Origin: Selenomonadaceae bacterium
GTDB taxonomy: Bacteria; Bacillota; Negativicutes; Selenomonadales; Selenomonadaceae
Assembly: GCA_017634675.1 (NCBI GenBank)
Contig: JAGBMX010000015.1
Span: forward strand, 1-48,672
Length of the DNA: 48,672 bases
Direction: 5' to 3'
The notes beneath the pieces are model-generated. The model worked only from the letters and a program-made list of their open reading frames with translations. It did no database searches and was not told the DNA's origin. Every line of letters begins with the position of its first letter. Position 1 is the first letter of the stretch. Below, in pieces: positions 7,418 through 14,378 of the stretch. The translations under genes and the position numbers were made by a program.

Positions 7418-7678
7418 ATGCCGCAGATTATTCCAATCAAGGATTTAAAAAATACCTCCGCATTATCTGAACTCTGTCACCGCATTGATGAACCGATTTA
7501 TGTCACAAAAAACGGATACGGCGACATGGTGCTTATGAGTATGGAGTTATTCGAAACTATGCGAAAAAAGTGGGATGTTTATAGTGATATTGAACTATCG
7601 GAAGCGCAAATTCAACGGGGCACAGTCAAAGACGCCCGCAAAGCGTTGGCAAACGTGAGGGAAAAATATGGCCTATAA
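7418..7678 (+). CDS. Type II antitoxin, Phd/YefM family
   Basis: The 86-residue protein has the Phd/YefM N-terminal DNA-binding fold signature (IIPIKDLKNTSALSELCHR, then PIYVTKNGYGDMVLMSMELFE) and a charged C-terminal tail that would bind and neutralise the toxin. It overlaps the toxin gene by 11 bases, the usual translational coupling. A GGAGATGATGAT stretch precedes the ATG. It is expected to repress its own promoter through the paired palindromes at 7375-7393. Confidence 0.9.
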   Translation: MPQIIPIKDLKNTSALSELCHRIDEPIYVTKNGYGDMVLMSMELFETMRKKWDVYSDIELSEAQIQRGTVKDARKALANVREKYGL

Positions 7679-7991
7679 ACTGATTGTGACAGAACACGCC
7701 GATGAACTTATCGACAATCTTGTCGGCTATCTCATAAAAAAACTCAAAAATCCGGATGCCGCCCTTCGTCTTATGGATGGATTGGAAAGTATTTATGAAC
7801 GGCTTGAAGAAAGTCCAATGCAGTTTCCGGAAAGTTCGGATTATTTTTTGAGGAACAGAGGATATCGAGAGGCGTTGGTGCCAAAAATGAGGTACCGAGT
7901 TATTTTCCGTATCGAATCGGATACAGTATACATTGTTGGAGTTTTCCATACTTTGGAGGATTTTGCCGAAAAATTAAGGCAGAACCCTTGA
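7668..7991 (+). CDS. Type II toxin, RelE/ParE superfamily
   Basis: The 107-residue product has the RelE/ParE layout: an N-terminal strand (YKLIVTEHADELIDNLVGYL), two helices, then the core YREALVPKMRYRVIFRIESD and the final strand TVYIVGVFHT. RelE members cleave mRNA on the ribosome and ParE members poison gyrase; sequence alone does not decide, though the helical N-terminal half looks more ParE-like. It is translationally coupled to the antitoxin upstream. Family IV repeat sequence starts 20 bases after its stop. Confidence 0.88.
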   Translation: MAYKLIVTEHADELIDNLVGYLIKKLKNPDAALRLMDGLESIYERLEESPMQFPESSDYFLRNRGYREALVPKMRYRVIFRIESDTVYIVGVFHTLEDFAEKLRQNP

Positions 7992-8010
7992 TATTTGCAT
8001 AGGAACAGTT

Positions 8011-8112
8011 TATAACAAGACTATATGCCGCGCGCTTCTGGGTGGGGGCGTTTATCGGAAGAAAGGCGGGAGTTTAAATCTCCCGCCTTTCGTATGTATT
8101 GGTCTTGTTATA
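8011..8112 (+). repeat. Repeat family IV, copy 1
   Basis: The 102-bp element starts TATAACAAGAC and ends with the inverse GTCTTGTTATA. It contains the strong hairpin GCGGGAG-TTTAAAT-CTCCCGC. A second copy is at 14161-14254. Its right part overlaps the last codons of the minus-strand deacetylase gene. Confidence 0.8.
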
Positions 8113-8886
8113 CAACCCTAATTTTGCGTAAATCTCCGACTTTAACAGGCGGTAACGAAATTCTAACAGTCCAAACGTTGGTTTTATTATGTGCGTTCTG
8201 TGCAAAAGAAATGGGTTCGTATTAAAATCGTTTATTCCCGGCTCTCCAGTTACAGCCGTCAGATATTCGTTTTCCTTTAAAAGGCTCGGAAGATTATCGT
8301 TGTATGCGCCGTTGGGGTATGAAAAGGTGTAAATCGTCTTTAAACCTTTCCATTCAAGCCCAAGTTTGGAAAGTTTTATTTCCTCGGCTTGCTTTTCCGT
8401 GGAAAGTTCGGTAAGCGGAATATGATTTGCCGTATGGCTGCCGATTTCTACGCCTCTCTTTTCCATATCCTTTAATTGCTCAAGGGTCAGATAACCCTTT
8501 TTTCCAATGTTATTCGTTATCATGTATACCGTGGCTTTCATGCCGAATTCTTCCAGCATGGGGAGAAGGGTACTGTAATTGTCCTCGTATCCGTCGTCAA
8601 AGGTTAATATAATGGGCTTTGGGGGAAGGGGCAGTTTGCCCTTTTTCGCCAGCATAAAATCTCTCATGGATATGGTTTCATAGCCGTTGTCTTTTAAATA
8701 TTGAAGCTGCTCCCTAAAGTCTTTAGGAGTTATGCTGTATTTTTTCGCATCCTCGTCCGGCGCATCCGTTATCGTGTGGTACTCAAGTATCATAACCCCT
8801 TGCGGGGCAGGCAGAGAGATTATATATGCGGCAAAGAGAATAAAACAGACGCAAATCGCCGTTAAAAATTTTTTCAAGTTAATCAC
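8074..8886 (-). CDS. Polysaccharide deacetylase (NodB domain), membrane-anchored or secreted
   Basis: The 270-residue product has an N-terminal hydrophobic segment (FLTAICVCFILFAAYIISLP) and a NodB deacetylase domain, so it acts outside the membrane on an N-acetylated glycan such as peptidoglycan. The metal-site motif TFDDGYEDN and the histidine motif SHTANH are intact, as is the later SYPNGAYND. The final 12 codons (YNKTNTYERREI) lie inside the family IV repeat, so the native C-terminus has probably been replaced. It lies 32 bases downstream of whiA on the same strand and may be the last gene of the rapZ-yvcK-whiA operon. Confidence 0.9.
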   Translation of the reverse strand: MINLKKFLTAICVCFILFAAYIISLPAPQGVMILEYHTITDAPDEDAKKYSITPKDFREQLQYLKDNGYETISMRDFMLAKKGKLPLPPKPIILTFDDGYEDNYSTLLPMLEEFGMKATVYMITNNIGKKGYLTLEQLKDMEKRGVEIGSHTANHIPLTELSTEKQAEEIKLSKLGLEWKGLKTIYTFSYPNGAYNDNLPSLLKENEYLTAVTGEPGINDFNTNPFLLHRTHIIKPTFGLLEFRYRLLKSEIYAKLGLYNKTNTYERREI

Positions 8887-8918
8887 CCAATGTTTTTCCG
8901 TGGCGCTCCCTTCCCAAT

Positions 8919-9857
8919 CTAAGAGAGGGAGGGTGGAGTTTCGGAAAGAATTAAAATTTTCTTCATCCTGTGCATAAACGCAGGTTTGCTGATAAACAGC
9001 ATATCCGCCAATTCTGCGGCGGTTGCTTCGGGATTTTCCAAACGCTTCGCCGCCGTTTCCTGCAAATCTTTTTTTAGGTTTTCAAAAGCGCCGGACTTTT
9101 TTAAGGCGCGTATTGCGTCTATTTGCCTTCCCGCTGCGTCAACCGAACGTTGCAAATTCGCCGTTTCGCAGTTCACTATGCGGTTTACCTGTCCCCGAAT
9201 CTCCTTTATGTTCCTTGCGCTTTCAAATTTTTCCGCCGAAGCGTTCGCCTCTATCATCCAGAGAAAATCCGCGACAGCGTCCCCTTCCTTTAGATATACC
9301 ACATATTCTTCTTTTCTGTCCGTAAGTTTCGGGTAAAACCCACGCTTTTTCATAAGTTCCTGCAAAAATTTCGCAAAGGCGCGGCTGACAAGGGAAAATT
9401 CCAGATGATATTCGGCCTCCGGTCTGTTCAAACTGCCCGCCGCAAGAAACGCACCCCGAATATATGCGGATTGGCAACAGGCTTTTTTTACGGCTTGATT
9501 TTCCTTTTCCATGATAAACCCGTCTTCCAATGCAAAGCCTATATTTTGCAAAAATCCGGTCGTTTCCTCCGACGGCGGGATTTTTACTATAAAACTGCTG
9601 CGTTTTTTTAGCTTTTTGGATTTTGTAAGAGCGATTTTCACCGGGGCCTTGGGATTTTCACTTCTTATCAGAGCGAGGGTTTTTCTCGCCACCGCGCCGT
9701 TATTGCTCGAAAATATAAGCCCGAATCCTTTGGATTCTTCCATATAAACCCTGCCGCCCAAGCGAAGGAGAGCGACAAGTTCCGCTCGGCGGCAGCATTT
9801 TTTTTCGTAGATTTTATGGGATATTTCGTTTTTCACATCAGAGGCAAAGGATGACAT
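8919..9857 (-). CDS. whiA: DNA-binding regulator WhiA
   Basis: The 312-residue product matches WhiA: an N-terminal LAGLIDADG-derived region (SFASDVKNEISHKIYEKKCC, later AYIRGAFLAAGSLNRPEAEY) and a C-terminal helix-turn-helix (LENPEATAAELADMLFISKP). WhiA influences division and chromosome segregation in Firmicutes and sporulation in Actinobacteria. It follows yvcK by 8 bases, the standard gene order. An AGGAGAAAGT ribosome binding site precedes the ATG. Its last residues (SETPPSLS) fall in a C/G-rich stretch resembling a degenerate family VI repeat. Confidence 0.95.
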   Translation of the reverse strand: MSSFASDVKNEISHKIYEKKCCRRAELVALLRLGGRVYMEESKGFGLIFSSNNGAVARKTLALIRSENPKAPVKIALTKSKKLKKRSSFIVKIPPSEETTGFLQNIGFALEDGFIMEKENQAVKKACCQSAYIRGAFLAAGSLNRPEAEYHLEFSLVSRAFAKFLQELMKKRGFYPKLTDRKEEYVVYLKEGDAVADFLWMIEANASAEKFESARNIKEIRGQVNRIVNCETANLQRSVDAAGRQIDAIRALKKSGAFENLKKDLQETAAKRLENPEATAAELADMLFISKPAFMHRMKKILILSETPPSLS

Positions 9858-9865
9858 ACTTTCTC

Positions 9866-11170
9866 CTATTCAAAATTATCCTCGTGTCGGAGGCTGTAAA
9901 TCATGCGCATGACGCTTTTGGCCAGCTTGTCTGGATTATGGCGGATAACGTCCGTCTCGTCAATCATATCCGCCTTTACGAAACCGACTCCAAGCGCGTT
10001 TATCGCGTCCTCGTCGATAACTACGGGGTACGCCCCTTCCTTTTCATAGTATTCCTTCATCTCGTCGGATATTTCCCTGCCGTTTACAAGGGCGAAATCA
10101 ACTGCGCCCCGTCCCGCATGGTCAATTATCGCTTTAACGTGCATTGAGGCGGTATACCCGTCGGTTTCCCCTGGTTGGCTCATTACGTTGCATATATAAA
10201 TCTTTATGGCTTTAGTTTTTCTAAGGGCTTCCGCCACGCCGTCAACCAAAAGATTGGGCATTACGCTGGTGTAAAGGCTGCCGGGGCCAAGTATCACGGC
10301 GTCTGCGTTTTTTATTGCGTCTAATGCGGCTTTTACCGGTTGCACTTTTTCGGGGAAAAGTTTTACCCGCTTTATTTTCTTATGTGCTTCCGGAATTTGC
10401 GACTCGCCTTCCACAACGGTGCCGTCCTCCATGATGGCGTCCAATCTTACGCTTTCCTTGCTTGCGGGAAGCACGTTGCCTTTAACTGCAAGGACTTTGG
10501 AGGATTTTTCAAGCGCCGTTTCCATATCTCCCGTAACCTCGTTCATGGCGGCTATAAAGAGATTGCCGAAGCTGTGCCCCGCAAGCGCTCCTTTTCCCTT
10601 AAAGCGATATTGGAAGAGTTTTTCCATAAGAGGTTCCGTATCTGCAAGAGCAACAAGACAGTTTCTCAGATCCCCCGGGGGCAAAATCCCCAAATCTTCT
10701 CTCAAACGTCCCGACGAGCCGCCGTCGTCCGCAACCGTAACTATTGCGGTAACGTTGCTTGTGACGGTTTTCATGCCGCGAAGCAAAACGGAAAGTCCGT
10801 GACCGCCGCCTATGACGGCGATGTTGGGACCTTTTCCCAGTTTCCGCTTTTCGTAAATGATGTCTACCAGGCGCTCAGATTTATTCGGAACTAAAACCAG
10901 GATAACGGAGCGGATAACGTAACGAATGGCGATAAGCATTAAAACCGCCCCGACAGCTGCGATTATCCCCCCGGCAACGGTGGTGACGGCGTAGCTGTAA
11001 CTGCCTTGCCAAAGATATACCGCTCTGAAAATGCTTTCCTCGATAATGTCCAAAAATTTATAGTTGAATAAAAGGGCGAGTCCAATGCTGGTGATAATAA
11101 CCCCCAATGCAAAGAGGACGAACCAGCGCTTGAATTTCATGCCGGGGTATAGCCATTTCAAAAAGTGCAT
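9866..11170 (-). CDS. yvcK: YvcK/CofD-like gluconeogenesis factor with membrane-anchored N-terminus
   Basis: The 434-residue product has a C-terminal YvcK domain beginning at about residue 110 (IAVIGGGHGLSVLLRGMK, then TVADDGGSSGRLR and PPGDLRNCLVALAD). By family it binds UDP-sugars and is needed for growth on gluconeogenic carbon and for normal cell-wall synthesis. The first ~90 residues carry two membrane helices (WFVLFALGVIITSIGLALLF and TTVAGGIIAAVGAVLMLIAI) absent from the B. subtilis protein but seen in some Firmicutes. A GAGGAG ribosome binding site lies just ahead of the ATG, inside the end of rapZ. It sits between rapZ (1 base) and whiA. Confidence 0.95.
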   Translation of the reverse strand: MHFLKWLYPGMKFKRWFVLFALGVIITSIGLALLFNYKFLDIIEESIFRAVYLWQGSYSYAVTTVAGGIIAAVGAVLMLIAIRYVIRSVILVLVPNKSERLVDIIYEKRKLGKGPNIAVIGGGHGLSVLLRGMKTVTSNVTAIVTVADDGGSSGRLREDLGILPPGDLRNCLVALADTEPLMEKLFQYRFKGKGALAGHSFGNLFIAAMNEVTGDMETALEKSSKVLAVKGNVLPASKESVRLDAIMEDGTVVEGESQIPEAHKKIKRVKLFPEKVQPVKAALDAIKNADAVILGPGSLYTSVMPNLLVDGVAEALRKTKAIKIYICNVMSQPGETDGYTASMHVKAIIDHAGRGAVDFALVNGREISDEMKEYYEKEGAYPVVIDEDAINALGVGFVKADMIDETDVIRHNPDKLAKSVMRMIYSLRHEDNFE

Positions 11171-11171
11171 T

Positions 11172-12053
11172 TCAATTCTCCTCGACCTTATGCTCTTTTA
11201 CGTCGTTCTTCATTAAGTCGCGATGCTCCAAGCATAAATTGTAGCCCTTGTCTTTCAATCTTTCATATATATGCGTTGCCGTATATACGCTTCTGTGCAA
11301 TCCTCCGGTACAGCCGACCGCTATTACTAATTGGGATTTCCCCTCCCTTTTGTATTCGGGAAGCAAGAAATCTATCATATCGTCTAATTTGGCGATGAAT
11401 TTTTTTGTCGTGTCATGGTTTTCAATATAATTTTTTACTTCTTCCACCGCTCCGCTCTTGCGGCGGAGTTCCTCCACATAGAAGGGATTTATCAAAAACC
11501 TTACGTCAAGCACCATGTCGGCGTCCATCGGTATGCCGTATTTAAAGCCGAAGGATAATATATTTACCGTAAATTTCCGCTTGTCCGAGCCGAAAAGTTT
11601 TCCTATCTTTTCCTTTAATTTTTGTTTGGAAAGCCCCGAGGTATCAAGCGTGTAATTCGCTTTAGGCTTGACGGAGGCTAAAAGTTCCCGTTCTCTTTTT
11701 ATGCCGTCGGTTATGCGGTTGTCGTCCGCCATAGGGTGACGGCGGCGCGTTTCTTTGTAGCGGCGCACTATGGTTTCGTCGTTTGCGTCCACAAAGACGA
11801 GTTCGTACTGAATTTTATCCTTGTCCAGCAAATCAAGCGTCTTTAGAAAATCGTCAAAAAATTCGCGGCTTCTTGTGTCCACGACTATTGAAAGTTCGTT
11901 GGCGCGTTCCTTGGTATCGGAGCAGACTTTTACAAACTCAGGAATAAGAACCGGCGGCAGGTTGTCAACGCAAAAAAATCCCATATCCTCGAAAAATCTT
12001 GAAACCTGTGTCTTGCCGCTGCCGGACATTCCCGTTATAATAAAAAGGCGCAT
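11172..12053 (-). CDS. rapZ: RNase adapter/nucleotide-binding protein RapZ
   Basis: The 293-residue product has a Walker A loop at the N-terminus (ITGMSGSGKTQ) and the C-terminal RapZ signature AVGCTGGLHRSVYTA, followed by the expected HRD motif (LEHRDL). In E. coli RapZ controls amino-sugar synthesis through small RNAs; in Firmicutes its role is less defined. The ATG overlaps the stop codon of the upstream HAD gene (TAATG), indicating translational coupling. It is followed directly by yvcK and whiA. Confidence 0.96.
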   Translation of the reverse strand: MRLFIITGMSGSGKTQVSRFFEDMGFFCVDNLPPVLIPEFVKVCSDTKERANELSIVVDTRSREFFDDFLKTLDLLDKDKIQYELVFVDANDETIVRRYKETRRRHPMADDNRITDGIKRERELLASVKPKANYTLDTSGLSKQKLKEKIGKLFGSDKRKFTVNILSFGFKYGIPMDADMVLDVRFLINPFYVEELRRKSGAVEEVKNYIENHDTTKKFIAKLDDMIDFLLPEYKREGKSQLVIAVGCTGGLHRSVYTATHIYERLKDKGYNLCLEHRDLMKNDVKEHKVEEN

Positions 12054-12856
12054 TATCCTTCCCCCAATACGAATTTATATATAGCGTTGGCGAACCCGTG
12101 CTCCTTGCAATCCGTCGTGACAAAATCCGCGGCTTCTTTTATATGCGCGGCGGCGTTCCCCATGGCGACGCTCTTTCCCGCCGCCTTTAACATGGGCAAA
12201 TCGTTGTCTGCGTCCCCTATCGCCATTGTTTCTTCGATGGAAACATTCAATATTTTCGCAAGTTCCCTAAGTCCGCTTGCCTTTGAAACGCCAAGATTGG
12301 TAAGCTCCGCAAAAATAGCCGTGGAACTTGTAACCGTCAGCCGATTTTTAAACGTATCTTCAAAAATTTTGCGGCGACGTACGCTTTCTTCTTGGTCGAG
12401 ACTTATGGTGAGGATTTTCGTTATCTTTGCGGTATGCTCTTTTAGTCCCTCCCAACCAACGGCGTTGCCTTTTATCGCCTGCACCGATTCGTAAGTTTTG
12501 GAAAGTTCGTTTTCCTTAGGGTAAAAAAGCTCGTCGTCGCTATAGATCTGCAAATGCCAATTATTTTCCCGTGCGATTTCGATAGCCTCAAGAGCTAATT
12601 CTTCTTTGATATAATTTTCGTAGAAAACCTTACCCGAAGCGGATTTGATTAGAGCGCCGTTATAGGTTATAATCGGAGCGTCAACGCCCAATTCCCTTGC
12701 GATGGGAAGCGCCGCCCTATACATCCTGCCGGTTGCGATAGCTACTGTTACTCCTTTGCTTTCCGCATATTTCGCCGCCTCAATATTCTCTTTTGCGATG
12801 GGTTTCCCCGAAATCAAAAGCGTTCCGTCCAAATCCGTGGCAAAAAGTTTTATCAT
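12053..12856 (-). CDS. Cof-type HAD family phosphatase
   Basis: The 267-residue product has HAD motif I (FATDLDGTLL), motif II (IATGRM), the cap-domain spacing of subclass IIB, and motif IV (AIGDADNDLPML). These enzymes hydrolyse phosphate from small metabolites such as sugar phosphates, FMN or pyridoxal phosphate; the substrate cannot be assigned. It is the first gene of the unit HAD-rapZ-yvcK-whiA, with a GAGG ribosome binding site. Its start faces ubiX across a divergent gap that contains a family I repeat. Confidence 0.92.
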   Translation of the reverse strand: MIKLFATDLDGTLLISGKPIAKENIEAAKYAESKGVTVAIATGRMYRAALPIARELGVDAPIITYNGALIKSASGKVFYENYIKEELALEAIEIARENNWHLQIYSDDELFYPKENELSKTYESVQAIKGNAVGWEGLKEHTAKITKILTISLDQEESVRRRKIFEDTFKNRLTVTSSTAIFAELTNLGVSKASGLRELAKILNVSIEETMAIGDADNDLPMLKAAGKSVAMGNAAAHIKEAADFVTTDCKEHGFANAIYKFVLGEG

Positions 12857-12919
12857 GTCCTCGCCCTCTTTCGTTTTTTACTATTATACATCAAAACGAT
12901 TATAAATCAAATTGTTAGT

Positions 12920-12998
12920 TGAGGGCTTCGCCCTCAAACTCCCACCAAAGGGCGCCGCCCTCTGGACTCCCGCAAGGGACTTACGCCCCTTGACCCCG
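12920..12998 (+). repeat. Repeat family I, copy 1
   Basis: This GC-rich repeat carries GAGGGCTTCGCCCTC, then AAAGGGCGCCGCCCTCTGGA and CCCCTTGACCCCG. It lies between the divergent HAD and ubiX genes. Related copies are at 15541, 22858, 25542, 26452, 32172 and 46363. Confidence 0.8.
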
Positions 12999-13020
12999 TA
13001 ATAAATTTTTTGGAGGCAAT

Positions 13021-13587
13021 ATGAAAAGAATCATAATTGGAATTTCGGGCGCAAGTTGCGCTATTATTGGAATTGAACTGCTGCAAGAACTAAGGCAACA
13101 CGAAGATATAGAAACCCATTTGGTTATCACAAAGGGCGGGGAAGTTACGATAAAAGAAGAGACGGATTATTCGGTTGAAGAAGTTAAATCTTTGGCGGAT
13201 TATTGCCATGATGTTGAAAACATGGCGGCGCCTGTTGCAAGCGGCACTTTTGAAGTTTTCGGCATGATAGTTGCGCCCTGCTCCATGAAAACACTGGCGG
13301 GGGTAGCGAACGGTTTTTGCGAGAACCTGTTGCTTCGAGCTGCGGACGCAACTTTAAAAGAAAGCCGCCCTTTGGTTTTAATAACCAGAGAAACGCCGCT
13401 TTCGACGGTGCATCTTAAAAATATGCTTGCCGCAAAGGAGGCGGGGGCTGTTATATTGCCGCCTGCGCTTAGTTTTTACAATAAGCCGCAAACGCTTCTC
13501 GACTCGGTTCGTTATATTGTCGGAAAAGCTTTGCGCGCTTTGGGAATTAAAGCGAAGGATTTTAAGGGATGGGGAGAGCAAAAGTAA
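13021..13587 (+). CDS. ubiX: Flavin prenyltransferase, UbiX family
   Basis: The 188-residue product makes prenylated FMN, the cofactor of UbiD-type decarboxylases. Family motifs are clear: GISGASCAIIGIELL at the N-terminus, VAPCSMKTLAGVANG, and RETPLSTVHLKNM. No ubiD-type decarboxylase gene is in the window. TTTTTTGGAGGCAAT provides the ribosome binding site. It is a single-gene unit ending in a bidirectional terminator shared with the opposing 6S RNA gene. Confidence 0.94.
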   Translation: MKRIIIGISGASCAIIGIELLQELRQHEDIETHLVITKGGEVTIKEETDYSVEEVKSLADYCHDVENMAAPVASGTFEVFGMIVAPCSMKTLAGVANGFCENLLLRAADATLKESRPLVLITRETPLSTVHLKNMLAAKEAGAVILPPALSFYNKPQTLLDSVRYIVGKALRALGIKAKDFKGWGEQK

Positions 13588-13613
13588 AAAAACACGCCGC
13601 AAGGCGTGTTTTT
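13585..13613. terminator. Bidirectional terminator shared by ubiX and 6S RNA
   Basis: AACACGCC-GCAA-GGCGTGTT is a perfect 8-pair stem with a GCAA loop, flanked by T residues after it on the plus strand and an A run before it, which gives U residues on the minus strand. Confidence 0.85.
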
Positions 13614-13620
13614 AAGTAAA

Positions 13621-13808
13621 GAAGAGTCCAAGATGCCGGTACTTTCTTATGTCTAAAACCTGCGTGTGGCAGGTGGGTGCCCTAAGTCCGCTTTCTGTTC
13701 TTCGCTCTTAGGCGATCCAACATCCGGCGAAATCAATTCGGATTCCCTGTAAGTAATGTAGGTTAGACATAGTTGAAAGCTAGCGAACATCCGAGACTTA
13801 ACCTTCTT
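13621..13808 (-). ncRNA. ssrS: 6S RNA
   Basis: 6S RNA binds the housekeeping RNA polymerase and mimics an open promoter. On the minus strand the 5' part reads TCTCGGATGTTCGCTAGC and the 3' part GGCATCTTGGACTCTTC. These resemble the E. coli 6S termini (GAGATGTTCGCAAGC and GGCATCTCGGAGATTCC) and can pair to form the closing stem. The size (~185 nt), a matched promoter and a terminator at the correct distance support the call. It was made by recalled motif comparison, without a covariance-model search. Confidence 0.8.
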
Positions 13809-13814
13809 GAAGAG

Positions 13815-13843
13815 ATATTATCACAATGAGTCAAAATTGGCAA
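13815..13843 (-). promoter_or_regulatory. Promoter of 6S RNA
   Basis: On the minus strand TTGCCA (13843-13838) and TATAAT-like TAATAT (13820-13815) are exactly 17 bases apart, placing the start near 13808, just before the conserved 5' end. Confidence 0.75.
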
Positions 13844-13901
13844 GGGAAAAATGGCAATTTTACAAAAATTTCTGCTAATTAATACAAAAGAAATACAAAA
13901 C

Positions 13902-13971
13902 AAAAAAACCTCGGACAACCCGAGGCTTTTTGCTGTGTATGATTTAGGAGAGCATCTGTAAAAGAAAGCTT
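13902..13971 (-). ncRNA. Candidate ~70-nt small RNA
   Basis: A promoter with exact 17-base spacing (13978-14006) is followed by about 45 bases without a usable reading frame. A strong intrinsic terminator then follows on the minus strand (GCCTCGG-GTTGT-CCGAGG and seven T residues). The only ATG opens a three-codon frame with no ribosome binding site. It lies immediately upstream of the 6S RNA gene on the same strand, as an independent unit. I do not recognise the sequence. Confidence 0.5.
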
Positions 13972-13977
13972 GTATGT

Positions 13978-14006
13978 ATAATAACACAATCGAAAATGAA
14001 AATCAA
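13978..14006 (-). promoter_or_regulatory. Promoter of the small RNA candidate
   Basis: On the minus strand TTGATT (14006-14001) and TATTAT (13983-13978) are separated by 17 bases. Confidence 0.6.
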
Positions 14007-14045
14007 TACTTTTTGAGAATTTTTTTCAAAAAAACTTGCTGCTTT

Positions 14046-14160
14046 GTTACTATTCACGGGTAGTAAAAAAAGAAAAATATTGCTCTTCATGGTCAATCCC
14101 TCTGCCCTTCGGGCACCTCCCCTTTCAGGGGAGGCTCTCTGATTTCTCATTTTGTGGATA
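14046..14160 (+). repeat. Family III element, copy 2, truncated left half
   Basis: It begins with the terminal repeat GTTACTATTCACGGGTAG and follows the copy at 34882 closely up to TTTTGTGGAT. It is then cut off where family IV copy 2 starts at 14161. The right half and right terminal repeat are absent from the following sequence. Confidence 0.8.
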
Positions 14161-14254
14161 TATAACAAGACTAGATGTCCCCCACCTCTTAGGTGGGTGT
14201 CTATATCGGAAGAAAGGCGGGAGTTTAAATCTCCCGCCTCTCGGACGTCTTGTT
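14161..14254 (+). repeat. Repeat family IV, copy 2
   Basis: It starts TATAACAAGAC and ends GTCTTGTT, with the same internal hairpin as copy 1 (GCGGGAG-TTTAAAT-CTCCCGC at about 14217-14237). The middle, around the ACCTCTTAGGTGGGTG hairpin, differs from copy 1. Confidence 0.8.
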
Positions 14255-14266
14255 GAAATGCTGACG

Positions 14267-14317
14267 TATGTAGTTTTTTCTTCTGGCGAAGAAAAAACTT
14301 GAATTAAGGCATTTTAA
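14267..14317 (+). repeat. Repeat family V, copy 1
   Basis: TATGTAG is followed by the hairpin GTTTTTTCTTC-TGGC-GAAGAAAAAAC and by TTGAATTAAGGCATTTTAA. A near-identical copy is at 35395-35445; both lie beside family III elements. Confidence 0.75.
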
Positions 14318-14334
14318 CAACAGTCACGGCAATC

Positions 14335-14369
14335 AAAAAAGCTTTCCACAACTTGGAAAGCTTTTTTTG
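14335..14369. terminator. Terminator after the PaaK-like gene
   Basis: GCTTTCCA-CAAC-TTGGAAAGC is a near-perfect stem flanked by A and T runs, about 10 bases past the stop of the minus-strand gene at 14379. It can also work in the other direction. Confidence 0.8.
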
Positions 14370-14378
14370 TCATAAGTA

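Noticed and set aside
8025-8225. Plus-strand frame over family IV copy 1
   Set aside because: It runs through the repeat and antisense to the deacetylase, with no ribosome binding site.
13595-13606. Hairpin after ubiX as a riboswitch element
   Set aside because: It is a simple 8-pair stem with a GCAA loop between two converging transcripts, which fits a shared terminator.
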